From Lewinellaceae bacterium (GTDB taxonomy: Bacteria; Bacteroidota; Bacteroidia; Chitinophagales; Saprospiraceae), in contig JACJYN010000010.1 of the NCBI GenBank assembly GCA_020636095.1, positions 62,001-126,000 on the forward strand: a stretch of DNA of 64,000 bases, given 5' to 3'. The notes under the pieces are model-generated. The model was not told where the DNA came from. It did not search any database and saw only the letters and a list, made by a program, of their open reading frames with translations. This document shows positions 42,319 through 52,100 of the stretch, one piece after another (position 1 is the stretch's first letter; each line of letters begins with the position of its first letter). The position numbers were made by a program, and so were the translations under genes.

Positions 42319-43200
42319 ATGAGAGTCTTTCTTTTCGGTTTAGCGCTTTGTTCCCTCCTCCGCCCTCTTCAGGGCCAACATTTCCCTTTGCTGGAGGAAA
42401 CACTCCGCATTCAGTTCGAAGTAATCGATGAAGGGGGACAGGCAGTTGCCGGCTGGAGCAATATTTCACCGGAGGCGCCTATGGTTAGCAGTATCTCTGT
42501 CCACAACCTCTCATTCATAGATGCCGGCCTTTTTATCACCTTCAGCCTGGAAAAAACGGAAAAAGAATTCTACTATCAAATCAACCTTAGCATACAGGAT
42601 GAAGATGGAGCGTTAGCCTATCCGGCCGCCTGGTCTATAAAGGGAGAGCACCAGCACATAAAAAAAGAATTTGACGGCCTGGAACTCCTCTGGGCCAACG
42701 CTTTGGAAGAAATCCTCGATTTCAACCGGCCCTACACCCTTCTGCTTACCACCCGATTGTTTGGAGACCTGGCACAGCTGGGAGTGAGCTGCGAAAAGCG
42801 GCCGGCCTTTACCTACCGGGAACAACTCCCCAACTATCTGGGGCTGGCCACCGGACTGGGGCTAATCGGGATCGGGCAAGTTTTTAAAGCCAATGCCGAT
42901 GAGGACTATCAGCAATATTTAACCCGCTGGCAGGACGGTAACTCCACTGATGAAGCCCGGCCCTACCTGGAGGCCGCCAGAAGTAAAGATAACACCTACA
43001 AAATACTGGCCATAACCGGGATTGCCGTTCTGAGCGTAGACGCAGTGGGTTATGGTTTCCGATTTTTCAAATACAAGAAGAGAGTCAGGCAATATGAAAA
43101 ATACTGCCCTAAGGATGAAGCGCCTGGTAACAAATCGCCGGCCTGGCGGCTGTCAGCCCGGCCTGGCGGAGCAGGGGTAAAGATTGTCGCCCGTTTTTAG
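42319..43200 (+). CDS. Exported two-helix membrane protein, unknown function
   Basis: A 293-residue protein with an N-terminal signal peptide (~1-18, ending LQGQ), a beta-rich domain (20-165) and two later membrane helices (about 172-189, LGLATGLGLIGIGQVF, and 227-250, ILAITGIAVLSVDAVGYGF) with a basic tail (YKKRVRQYEKYCPK). QYLTRWQDGNSTDEARPYLE between the helices recalls segments in Bacteroidota PEGA/CHAT-associated envelope proteins. It lies between the TSP3 lipoprotein and the WD40 gene, likely in the same operon. Confidence 0.7.
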   Translation: MRVFLFGLALCSLLRPLQGQHFPLLEETLRIQFEVIDEGGQAVAGWSNISPEAPMVSSISVHNLSFIDAGLFITFSLEKTEKEFYYQINLSIQDEDGALAYPAAWSIKGEHQHIKKEFDGLELLWANALEEILDFNRPYTLLLTTRLFGDLAQLGVSCEKRPAFTYREQLPNYLGLATGLGLIGIGQVFKANADEDYQQYLTRWQDGNSTDEARPYLEAARSKDNTYKILAITGIAVLSVDAVGYGFRFFKYKKRVRQYEKYCPKDEAPGNKSPAWRLSARPGGAGVKIVARF

Positions 43201-43288
43201 AGATTGGGCATCGGCATACGAGTTAAAAAGATTAGCCATTCTTCTATGAGAGCCAACATCATCAATGGGCAACCAAAAAAACGCTTTC

Positions 43289-45076
43289 ATGAAACGGCTT
43301 TTGAAATACCAATTCACTTTCTTCCTGATACTGCTAGGGCTATCCATGCTACCTGCACAAGACCCTTGCTATGATGCACTTCGCACCGAAGGCCTTCAAT
43401 TTCTAAAACAAGACAACTACAAATTATCCATTAACCGTTTCATTGCCGCCCGTTTTTGCCTCGATGCGCCCGCAGGGGACGACCTCGACTCCCTGGTCAG
43501 CCTGGCCCAGGAAAAATGGGTGGCTGAACTGGAAGACGCCAGGGAACAGGCTTACGAGGCAGCCCGGGAAGCGCTTGCCGCTAAAGAGATTGCCCTGGCC
43601 TCCAAGGAGCAGGCCGAAAAAGCGACTAAAGAAGCGCAGGAATACGCCAAGCAAAGAGAAGAACAGGCCATCCTTACGGAAGCCAACCGGCTGGCGCTCC
43701 TGGCCGAGAATGAGATCAAATCTCAAAACTATCCGGATGCCCTTTACCTGGCCTTCAGAGCCTCCCAGCTTTCCGAAGCACATCCCTCGCCACAGATCAA
43801 ATTGACCTTCGGCAGAGCGGTTTATCACAACTTCACCCAAGATGTCATTGGGCAAAAAGAAGCACCCACTGCTTTCTTAGCCTTGAAAACCAAGCCCAAC
43901 CTGGCGGCCATCTTCTATAACAAGATCCTACTCCTCCCGACTGATAGCAGTCAGAAAGTGAAAGAGCCCATCTATCCAGGCCAACAATTGAGCAATGCAC
44001 CCATCATTTCCGTTGTCTCCTCCCCGAATGAAGGCTTCATTCTTACCTGCACGGAAGACGGCTCCGCGCTTCTTTGGAGCCTGGAAAAGGAACAGGCTTT
44101 TCTCCTGAAAGGCCACCGGGAAGATGTGCTGGGCGGCGTGTTTTCTCCTGCTGAAGACAAAGTATTGACCTGGTCACGTGACCATACCGCTAAATTATGG
44201 AATACCCAAGGCGGCTTGCTCGCTACCCTTTCCGGCCATGAAGGCACTATTTATGAGGGCCACTTTTCTCCGGACGGCGCCTACCTCCTGGCCCGGTCTT
44301 CCAGCTGGGCCGTGCGGCTGTGGAATCAGGCCGGCCAGCCAGCAGCTCCCCCTCTGCGGCACAGCGGCTACATCTATTCCTCCGTTTTCTCTCCCGATGG
44401 CTCCAAAATAGTGACCGCATCGGCTGACAGTACGGCTAAAATATGGAACCTCAACGGCCAGCTACTTCTTGCGTTGCATCCTCATGAAGACGCCGTCAAA
44501 GAGGCGCTCTTCAGTCCTCGGGGAGACAGGATACTGACCCGCTGCCTGGATGGCAGCCTTCGGGTATGGAGGCTGGATGGCACATTACTGGCCCGCCTGC
44601 CGCACGCCGGAGGTTACCCTTTGGGCGCTATATTTAATCGGGCGGGAGACAAAATCATCAGTTTCACCAAGGCCGCCGTGATGGTATGGAATGCGGAAGG
44701 CGCCCTGGAGCTGAGCCTTGAAGAGCATACCGGGCCAATCATCTCTGCGGTTTGGAGCCCTGACGAAACCCTTATTCTTTCTACCTCAAAAGATGGTACG
44801 GCCAAGCTATGGGATACGGAAGGGCGCCTCCTGATGTCCATCGATATCCGTAGGCAAAATCCAGTTCCGGCCCGGTTTTCTTTCGATGGCAAGCAGTTGA
44901 TTGCCATCTCCCGAGAGGGAAAATTGATACAATGCCCGATCCCCGAGGTAAGCTTTCAAGAACTGGAACAGGAGCTGCCCTATACCGAAGAAGAACTAAA
45001 CAGGCTAAACCGGGAATATAAAATAGCGGAATATCTGAGTACGAAATTCGTAAAAGAGGAAAAGCCTGAAGAATGA
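43289..45076 (+). CDS. Exported WD40 beta-propeller with coiled-coil
   Basis: Start at 43289 gives the best signal peptide (MKRLLKYQFTFFLILLGLSM, ending LPAQ); an ATG 24 bases upstream is in frame. 595 residues: a TPR-like segment (QFLKQDNYKLSINRFIAARF), a coiled coil (~75-130, rich in Ala/Lys/Glu), NRLALLAENEIKSQNYPDAL and then about seven or eight WD40 blades (from ~235), e.g. DGTAKLWDTEGRLL and DHTAKLWNTQGGLL. In fused STAND proteins this coiled coil plus WD40 block follows the ATPase; here it is a separate, exported polypeptide. Followed after 38 bases by the CHAT gene. Confidence 0.85.
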   Translation: MKRLLKYQFTFFLILLGLSMLPAQDPCYDALRTEGLQFLKQDNYKLSINRFIAARFCLDAPAGDDLDSLVSLAQEKWVAELEDAREQAYEAAREALAAKEIALASKEQAEKATKEAQEYAKQREEQAILTEANRLALLAENEIKSQNYPDALYLAFRASQLSEAHPSPQIKLTFGRAVYHNFTQDVIGQKEAPTAFLALKTKPNLAAIFYNKILLLPTDSSQKVKEPIYPGQQLSNAPIISVVSSPNEGFILTCTEDGSALLWSLEKEQAFLLKGHREDVLGGVFSPAEDKVLTWSRDHTAKLWNTQGGLLATLSGHEGTIYEGHFSPDGAYLLARSSSWAVRLWNQAGQPAAPPLRHSGYIYSSVFSPDGSKIVTASADSTAKIWNLNGQLLLALHPHEDAVKEALFSPRGDRILTRCLDGSLRVWRLDGTLLARLPHAGGYPLGAIFNRAGDKIISFTKAAVMVWNAEGALELSLEEHTGPIISAVWSPDETLILSTSKDGTAKLWDTEGRLLMSIDIRRQNPVPARFSFDGKQLIAISREGKLIQCPIPEVSFQELEQELPYTEEELNRLNREYKIAEYLSTKFVKEEKPEE

Positions 45077-45114
45077 CACGAGAATAATTAATAAAAAAAT
45101 TAAACCAACGATCC

Positions 45115-46863
45115 ATGGATATCGTATTCCTAGCCTTTGCCAACAGCCGGGAGGTTCCGCTTCCCACCCTCAGGGAAGAGGACGAAAAAGTGTACAGCAT
45201 CCTTTCCCGCCGTGCCCTGCAACAGCACTTTTCCATCCATCGGGATTCGAATACCTCCATCGCCAGGATCGCGGAGTATCTGGTTTTGTTCAGGGACTAT
45301 CTCACCGTTTTCCACTTCAGCGGCCACGCCGGCCGGGATGCGCTACTGCTGGAGGATAAACCTGCACAAGCTACCGGGATCGCAGAATTACTGGGGCAAT
45401 GCCCCAAACTCAAGCTAATCGTCCTGAACGGCTGCTCCACCGGCGGACAGGTGAAGAACCTGTTGAGCATGAAGAGCCGCCCGCTGGTCATCGCTACAAG
45501 TGCGCCGGTAGGCGACCCTTCCGCCACTCAGTTCGCCATCAGTTTTTACCAGGCGTTAAGCGAGCAATACTACACCGTCGCCGAATCGTTTCAGGCGGGC
45601 ATGGGTGCGGCGCAAACGGTGGCGGCTGAAAGGCTCGCTGTAAGGCGAGGCGCGGGAATAGAAGCAATGGAAGGCGACATCCCGCTCTGGGGCTTATTCT
45701 GCAAAGATGAATCCGGAACGGAATGGAGATTACCGGACTACCCCTATGATGCCTACAACCCTGCCCAGGAACCCAATGCCTTCCTGATCACTCAATTGAT
45801 CGAGAACCTGGCGCCTCACAACAAGGAGGTAGAAAAAATACGTGAGGATGAATCCCTCGGCGCCGTGCACAACATCCTCGATAAACGGGAGGCCATCCTA
45901 AAGAGCCTGCCTCACCCGATCAGTGAGCAGTTGCGCAAACTGCTGGTGCCGGAATCCGAGTTTACGAAAGCTATCTTTTACGATAAGCCCGGGCCGGCCC
46001 GCCTCCGGCAAATGACGGTCACCTACGATACCGTCATCGAGTTGTTGGCCTTCATCCTGCTTGCTCAGTTGTGGGATGCCCTGGCCGGTTCTGAAAAGCT
46101 CCGGCTCTCCGGAGAAACGCAACAAACGATCCAAAGTTTCTTCCTGGCCAGGCAAGCGGAGCAAGCTACCTACGACTATCTGCCCCTGATCCGGCAGGTG
46201 GGCCTTACTCTGCAGGAAAACCATACCCCATTTTTTATTCCTGAAATGAAAAAGGCCTCGCTCCTATTCGAGGAACAGTCGGACTTCTGCAGCGCCTGTA
46301 AGTTCATGGAAAAAGCCAAAGAAAAAATGTTGCCCACCAACGGCCTTTCAGAAACGGAAGCCCTGCAGTTGTGCCGGATTGCGGAAGAAAAATTAGCTAT
46401 GATTCTGGGGCGGCTGGGGTTCATTGCCCGTTATACCCTGGCCTCAGTCAAGGACATTGACGTCATAAAATACCGGCACTCCAAAGTTCCGAAATTCAAG
46501 CATAAACTCGTAAAACTCGTCCAGCGTTTTGTCGGCCTGGCGGAAGAGCAACAGGTACTGGAAAAATACATGGACACGGCTTCGGTACTGCTGCTGAATA
46601 ACGGAGCAGAACGCCGGCAGTTCCTCAACCTGTCGCCCTTCCTCATCGATGAGAATGCCTTCGATGAAAAGGCCGCCATTGCCAAACTTTACTTTTTCGA
46701 CCACTATGAAAAAGGAGGAGACGCCTATTGTTACAAACACGTCTATAAGCCCAATGACCAGCCTCTGATGATCCGGCAGCAAGCCAATTTCAGGATCATC
46801 AAAAGCCAGTTTGATTCATTTGCCCAGCTTATTTTTCAACAGCCAATGAAAGAAGCCGTATGA
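45115..46863 (+). CDS. CHAT-domain caspase-like protease with helical C-terminal domain
   Basis: 582 residues. The N-terminal ~200 form a CHAT domain: MDIVFLAFANSREV, the histidine motif FHFSGHAGRD (His71), and the cysteine motif VLNGCSTGGQV (Cys107), followed by VIATSAPVGDPSATQFAISF. The remaining ~380 residues are helical with no family I recognise (e.g. IFYDKPGPARLRQMTVTYDT). No signal peptide, so it is cytoplasmic. The end overlaps the nSTAND gene by four bases (ATGA), so the two should be made in fixed ratio. Closest relative in the window is the gene at the left edge. Confidence 0.85.
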   Translation: MDIVFLAFANSREVPLPTLREEDEKVYSILSRRALQQHFSIHRDSNTSIARIAEYLVLFRDYLTVFHFSGHAGRDALLLEDKPAQATGIAELLGQCPKLKLIVLNGCSTGGQVKNLLSMKSRPLVIATSAPVGDPSATQFAISFYQALSEQYYTVAESFQAGMGAAQTVAAERLAVRRGAGIEAMEGDIPLWGLFCKDESGTEWRLPDYPYDAYNPAQEPNAFLITQLIENLAPHNKEVEKIREDESLGAVHNILDKREAILKSLPHPISEQLRKLLVPESEFTKAIFYDKPGPARLRQMTVTYDTVIELLAFILLAQLWDALAGSEKLRLSGETQQTIQSFFLARQAEQATYDYLPLIRQVGLTLQENHTPFFIPEMKKASLLFEEQSDFCSACKFMEKAKEKMLPTNGLSETEALQLCRIAEEKLAMILGRLGFIARYTLASVKDIDVIKYRHSKVPKFKHKLVKLVQRFVGLAEEQQVLEKYMDTASVLLLNNGAERRQFLNLSPFLIDENAFDEKAAIAKLYFFDHYEKGGDAYCYKHVYKPNDQPLMIRQQANFRIIKSQFDSFAQLIFQQPMKEAV

Positions 46864-48845
46864 GAAGCCCGTTCAAATTTCTGGATGCATATACCCTGGA
46901 CGATAAAGGCCAGTTCTTCGGCCGGGAGACGGAGACGGAAGCGTTGTACAAAATGGTGTTTAAAACACCTCTTGTATTGGCTTATGGCCTTTCGGGTACG
47001 GGAAAGACCAGCCTTATTCAATGCGGCCTGGCCAGCTGCTTTGATGGGCCCGACTGGCTACCCCTGTTTATCCGCCGGCAAGAGGATATTAACCGGTCCT
47101 TCCGGAAAACGCTGAGAGACGCCCTGGGTGGGCATACCCGGAAAGATATTCCGGAAACGGTCCGGCAACTGTATCGCCATTACCTGCGGCCGGTTTACCT
47201 GATCTTTGATCAATTCGAAGAATTATTCATTCTCGGTTCGTGGGAAGAACAGCAACAACTGGCCCATGGCCTGAAAAAGCTATTGGCAGCAGACCTACCC
47301 TGCACCATCCTGCTCGTCATTCGGGAAGAATACCTGGGCCGGTTGTACGCCTTTGAAAAGGTTATCCCTACCCTCTTTGACTTCAGGTTGCGGGTGGAGC
47401 CCATGAATGCGTCCAGGGTCAAAACCGTCCTCACCTCCTCCTTCCAACAGTTTAACATTGCCCTGGAGCAACCCGAAGAAGACAGCCTCCAATTGATTGT
47501 CGACAATATCAGCGCGGGGAAGTCCGGCATTCAGCTTCCTTACCTTCAGGTGTATCTCGACATGTTGTACCAGGAAGATTATCAGCGTTCTTATGGTGAA
47601 AAAGAACGGGCAGGTAAACTACCCCCGCTCGAATTCTCCAGGGGTGAGATCAGCGCCTTCGGTTCGATAGAGCATGTCCTCGAAAAATTCCTGCGCCAAC
47701 AGGAAATCGAAATCCAGCGCTTTATTAGCGACAAACACCCCGGTTTTCCGGCTGGCGCCGTTCATGAAATACTGGACGTTTTTGTGACCGAAGAAGGCAC
47801 CAAGCGCCCCATAAGCTACAGCCGCCAGAAAGATAGTAAATACATCCTATTGGAGGAATCCACACTCAAGCTCCTGCCGGCTATGAGCCCAGCCGCTCTT
47901 TCCGGCTGCATCGAACGGCTGGAACAAAGCCGCCTGATCCGGTTTTCCGATAATAATATAGAACTGGCCCACGACAGCCTGGCCGCGCTGATCGATGAAC
48001 AACGAACCGACGAACAGCGGCAGCTCAATGAGGTCAAGCGCCGCATCCAGAGCAATTTCCTGGACCACCGGCAGACCGGCGAATACCTCAGCCGAAAACA
48101 GCTCAATGCCTACGAGGATTATCTGCCTAAGCTTTCGCTCGAACCGGCCGTACAAGAATTTATTCAGGACAGCCAGGCCCATGCAGAGAAGGTGGAAGCG
48201 GAAGAAAAAATTCGTCAACAGCGCGAACTGGAGCTCGTTCACCAGAAACTGGAAACCGAAAAAAGATCCGCCCGCCGGCAGCGCTTTTTCACTATTATCA
48301 CCAGTATAGTGGCCCTTATTGCCTTCACGCTGGGCGCCTGGGCCCTCTACCAGCGCAATGAGAAGGAAAAAGCCCGGCAGGCGCTTCAGGAGTCCTTCTT
48401 TACCTCTCAGGTGGCCAATGCCCAATCTCTTAAAAGCCAGGGGCTATACGAAGCGGCTATTAAGCAACTCGACGAAGCGATACCCTTTATCGCATCTCCT
48501 GCCCAACAAGCAGAAAGCGACTCCCTGTTATCCCAATACCGGCAAGTGGCCCAACTGGTCAATACTGCCGACAGCCTCGCCCTCGCAGATGCCACCCTGA
48601 TCACGGCTCTTGAAAAATACCGGGCGGCCAACCTCATTTCCTCCGATGGGCTTATCCGAAACAAGATTCGGCAAACCGAGAAAGCCATCAGCCAGAATTT
48701 TGCGGACTACAAAAACCGCGCCGCCAACATCCTGGAATACGGCGGCTGCGAGCACGCTATGGGCCTGCTGAAAAAGGCGCAACAACTCAAGCCCGAGGAT
48801 GAATGGACACAAAAGATGATCCGAAGGTGTGGAGGCGCCAGGTAA
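46860..48845 (+). CDS. nSTAND1-type ATPase with a C-terminal membrane anchor
   Basis: 661 residues. The ATPase has Walker A GLSGTGKTSL (43-52) and Walker B YLIFDQFEELF (113-123, the STAND DQFEE form), then a winged-helix and helical arm region (to ~440). A basic stretch (KRSARRQR) precedes one membrane helix (about 476-498, FFTIITSIVALIAFTLGAWAL), and a ~160-residue helical tail with TPR-like pattern (SQGLYEAAIKQLDEAIPFI, CEHAMGLLKKAQQLKP) follows. Inside-positive rule puts the ATPase in the cytoplasm and the tail in the periplasm. nSTAND proteins usually continue into WD40 repeats; here the WD40 part is a separate exported gene two positions upstream. Coupled to CHAT by ATGA. Confidence 0.87.
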   Translation: MRSPFKFLDAYTLDDKGQFFGRETETEALYKMVFKTPLVLAYGLSGTGKTSLIQCGLASCFDGPDWLPLFIRRQEDINRSFRKTLRDALGGHTRKDIPETVRQLYRHYLRPVYLIFDQFEELFILGSWEEQQQLAHGLKKLLAADLPCTILLVIREEYLGRLYAFEKVIPTLFDFRLRVEPMNASRVKTVLTSSFQQFNIALEQPEEDSLQLIVDNISAGKSGIQLPYLQVYLDMLYQEDYQRSYGEKERAGKLPPLEFSRGEISAFGSIEHVLEKFLRQQEIEIQRFISDKHPGFPAGAVHEILDVFVTEEGTKRPISYSRQKDSKYILLEESTLKLLPAMSPAALSGCIERLEQSRLIRFSDNNIELAHDSLAALIDEQRTDEQRQLNEVKRRIQSNFLDHRQTGEYLSRKQLNAYEDYLPKLSLEPAVQEFIQDSQAHAEKVEAEEKIRQQRELELVHQKLETEKRSARRQRFFTIITSIVALIAFTLGAWALYQRNEKEKARQALQESFFTSQVANAQSLKSQGLYEAAIKQLDEAIPFIASPAQQAESDSLLSQYRQVAQLVNTADSLALADATLITALEKYRAANLISSDGLIRNKIRQTEKAISQNFADYKNRAANILEYGGCEHAMGLLKKAQQLKPEDEWTQKMIRRCGGAR

Positions 48846-48920
48846 GCGACGAGCAATCAATAACTGTCGGTTTTCCAGGAGCCTGTCGAAACACGACACT
48901 TATTAATCGCTCGTCGCTAA
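48843..48920. repeat. Long inverted repeat at the end of the nSTAND operon
   Basis: TAAGCGACGAGCAATCAATAA (48843-48863) is inverted with few mismatches at 48900-48920 (TTATTAATCGCTCGTCGCTAA). It overlaps the stop codon. No T run follows, so it may be a weak terminator, an mRNA-stabilising stem or an element end. 48921-49147 has TTTCCGAAAA twice and the hairpin at 49086-49126. Confidence 0.6.
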
Positions 48921-49085
48921 GGGTGGGGGCAAATTTCCGAAAATCGCACTCCTTTTCCTTATCTTCCCCAAACTTTGATTAATTTGCCTCGCTAAATCAG
49001 TATAGGCAAAATCCCTTTGAATGTGAATAACCAAAGCCTATCTAAACACGCATCTACCTACGCGGGAATTTCCGAAAATTGATAT

Positions 49086-49126
49086 GTGATGAAACGCAAA
49101 CGAACTCATTTACGCTTCATCACTAA
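49086..49126 (+). promoter_or_regulatory. Hairpin just upstream of the adhesin start
   Basis: GTGATGAAacg ... cgcTTCATCAC forms an 8-10-bp stem with a ~16-base loop, 22 bases before the ATG at 49148. It could affect translation or be an operator; only the structure is seen. Confidence 0.4.
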
Positions 49127-49147
49127 TGAAGAAAACGATACGTTGAC

Positions 49148-52100
49148 ATGTATTTAGCAGCCCCCTTACCCAAGAAGGCACTGGCCGCCTTATCATTTTG
49201 CACTGTCTTTTTGCTTACCTTCCCGGCAATAGCTCAGGTGGTCTATGTTGATGTAAACTCCTCCTGCACGGCCGGCTGCGGCGGCTCCTGGGCCGATGCC
49301 TACCCTCGCCTGCAGGATGCCCTGTCCAATACCGACAGCGGAGAGATTTGGGTGGCGCGCGGCGCCTACCGGCCGGTTGACTGTGCGCCTTGCACTACCG
49401 CCGACCGCGAGCGCTTCTTTCCCATGAAAAACGACGTAGCCCTCTACGGAGGCTTTGCCGGTACCGAAACAAGCCGGGGCCAACGGGATATTCAAGGCAA
49501 CCCAACCCTCCTTAGTGGCGATATCGGCGTTCCGGGTGACAGTACCGACAATACTTACCGGGTTTTGATCGCCGAGCAGGTGGACTCCACCGCCATCCTG
49601 GATGGTTTCATCGTCGAGCAGGGCAACGCCGATGGCGCCTTCGGTTTCTCTCTCGGCGGGGGGCTCTTTATCGATGGCACGGGCGGCAATACCGGCAGCC
49701 CGCTTATTCAGCATTGCACCTTTCGCAATAACTACGCCACCGGTGGCGGCGGCATCGGTATGGACGGGAGCGGCAACGGAACCATCCGGGCAGCCGTACG
49801 CAACTGCCTCTTCGAGGGCAACACCTGTTCCTTACAGGCAGTCAGCCGGGGGGCGGCCGTTTTCATGACCGCCTCAGTGGGCGCCACCATGGAACCGCAG
49901 TTCATCGGCTGCACTTTCCGCAATAACCTTTCCGGCGACGACGGCGGCGCCATCGCCCTCAATGTAACCAGCACCTCCACCCTGAACCGCAGCACTTCTT
50001 CCGTACTAATTGACAGCTGCCTCTTCGAAAACAATATAACGGAAGGCAACTTCGGGCGTGGCGGCGCCATCTGGATGCTCACCGGCTCCAATACCGAATC
50101 CCATAATGTGATCAGCAACTCCCGTTTTATCAATAACCTGGCCGGCGGCAACGGCGGCGCCATTTTTAACCGGGCCTCCTTCGACCTGAGCCTCGCCGAT
50201 GACCGCATCGTCAATTGTTTCTTTTCCGGCAACCGCAGCCAGGAGGATGGGGGCGCGCTTTACTTCCGGGGCAGCCAGGGCGCCATCAACATCGGGCAGG
50301 CCCTCGGCTGTGTCTTTTATAACAACGAAGCAGCCTTTAACGGCGGCGCTGTTTTTTCGACTTCCTTCGCCAGCGCGGAAGGCAACACCCAGAACCAACT
50401 GGCCAATTGCTCTTTCTACGGCAACACCGCTCAGCTCGAAGGCGGGGCCGTTTACCTCGATGGGGCAGCCGGCGGAGTGAATGGAATGGAATTGGCCAAC
50501 TGTATTTTGTGGAAAGACAGTGCCGGCGTCGCAGAAAATGAAATACGCAATAACGGCGGGACGGCTTCGATATCCTTTAGTATTTTGGAACAAGGCCTGC
50601 CGCCCAACACTATCGACGAAGGCGATAATATCTTTGCGGATCCCCAGTATGCCGACCCTTCAGCCGGAGACCTCCATCTGCTATCCTGCTCTCCCGGCGC
50701 CGATGCAGGCTTCAACTCCGCCGTACCTCCCACTTTCCTTTTTGACCTGGACGGAGATCAGCGCATTCAAAACGGAGTGGTCGATATCGGCGCTTATGAA
50801 AACGGCCGGATACGGGTCGACAAAGATGCCACCGGCAATAACAATGGCAGCTCCTGGGCCGATGCGTTCACCGACTTGCAGGATGCGCTCCGGGCCGCCT
50901 ATCCGGGCGACCAGGTTTGGGTGGCGGAAGGCGTCTATTATCCGACGAGCTGTAATCCCTGCACGGATGCCGACCGGGAAATAGCTTTCACCTCCCGGAA
51001 CGGCGTGGAATTGTACGGTGGTTTCGCCGCGGTGGAGGATCAACTCAACCAACGGGATGTTGAAGCCAACCCCACGATCTTAAGTGGAAATATTGGGATT
51101 CAGAACGATAGCACCGACAACTCCTACCGGGTCGTCCTGTTAAAAAATGTCGCTTCCAAAACCTTGATCGATGGTTTTACTATTGAAGAGGGCAATGCCG
51201 ACAGGGCCTTTGGTTTCTCTTTCGGAGGCGGGCTCTACATCGATGGCGCCGGCGGTTCAGAGGGAAGCCCTGTCGTTCAAAATTGTACCTTCCGAAACAA
51301 CTACGCCACCGGCGGCGGCGGTATCTGTATGGATGGAAGCGGCAATGGAACCATCCGGGCAACCCTGCGCAACTGCACCTTCGAAGGCAATACCTGTTCT
51401 CTGCTGGCAGTCAGCCGCGGGGCCGCCGTGTTGGTGGCCGGGTCCGTGGGCGCAATCATCGAACCGCAGTTTATCGGTTGTACTTTCCGCAACAACTACT
51501 CCGGTGACGACGGCGGCGCCATAGCCCTCAATGTAACCAGCACTGAGTTGCTGGCTCGCAGCTTTTCCGCGGTGCGCATCGACAGCTGCTTGTTTGAAAA
51601 CAACCGGACGGAAGGCCAATTTGGGCGCGGCGGCGCCATCTGGATGCTCATGGGTTCCAATACTGAATCTCGCAACCTGATCAGCAACTCCCGCTTCATC
51701 AACAACCTGGCCGGCGGCAACGGGGGCGCCATTTTCAACCGGGCGTCCTTCGCTTTGAGCCTCGCCGACGACCGTATTATCAATTGCTTTTTTTCCGGCA
51801 ACAACAGTGAGCAGGACGGCGGAGGCCTTTATTTCCGAGGCAGCCAGGACGCGGTCAATACCGGGCAGGCCGTCAACTGCGCGTTCTACAACAATCAGGC
51901 AGCGCTCAGCGGGGGCGCCGTTTTTTCCACCTCCTTCGCCAGTGAAGCCGGCGTCACGCAAAACCAGTTGATCAACTGCTCTTTCTTCGGTAACTCCGCT
52001 CAACTGGAAGGGGGCGCGGTTTATCTGGACGGGGCAGCCGGCGGAGTCAATGAAATGGCCATCAGTAATAGTATCCTCTGGGAAAACAACGCTTCGTCTG

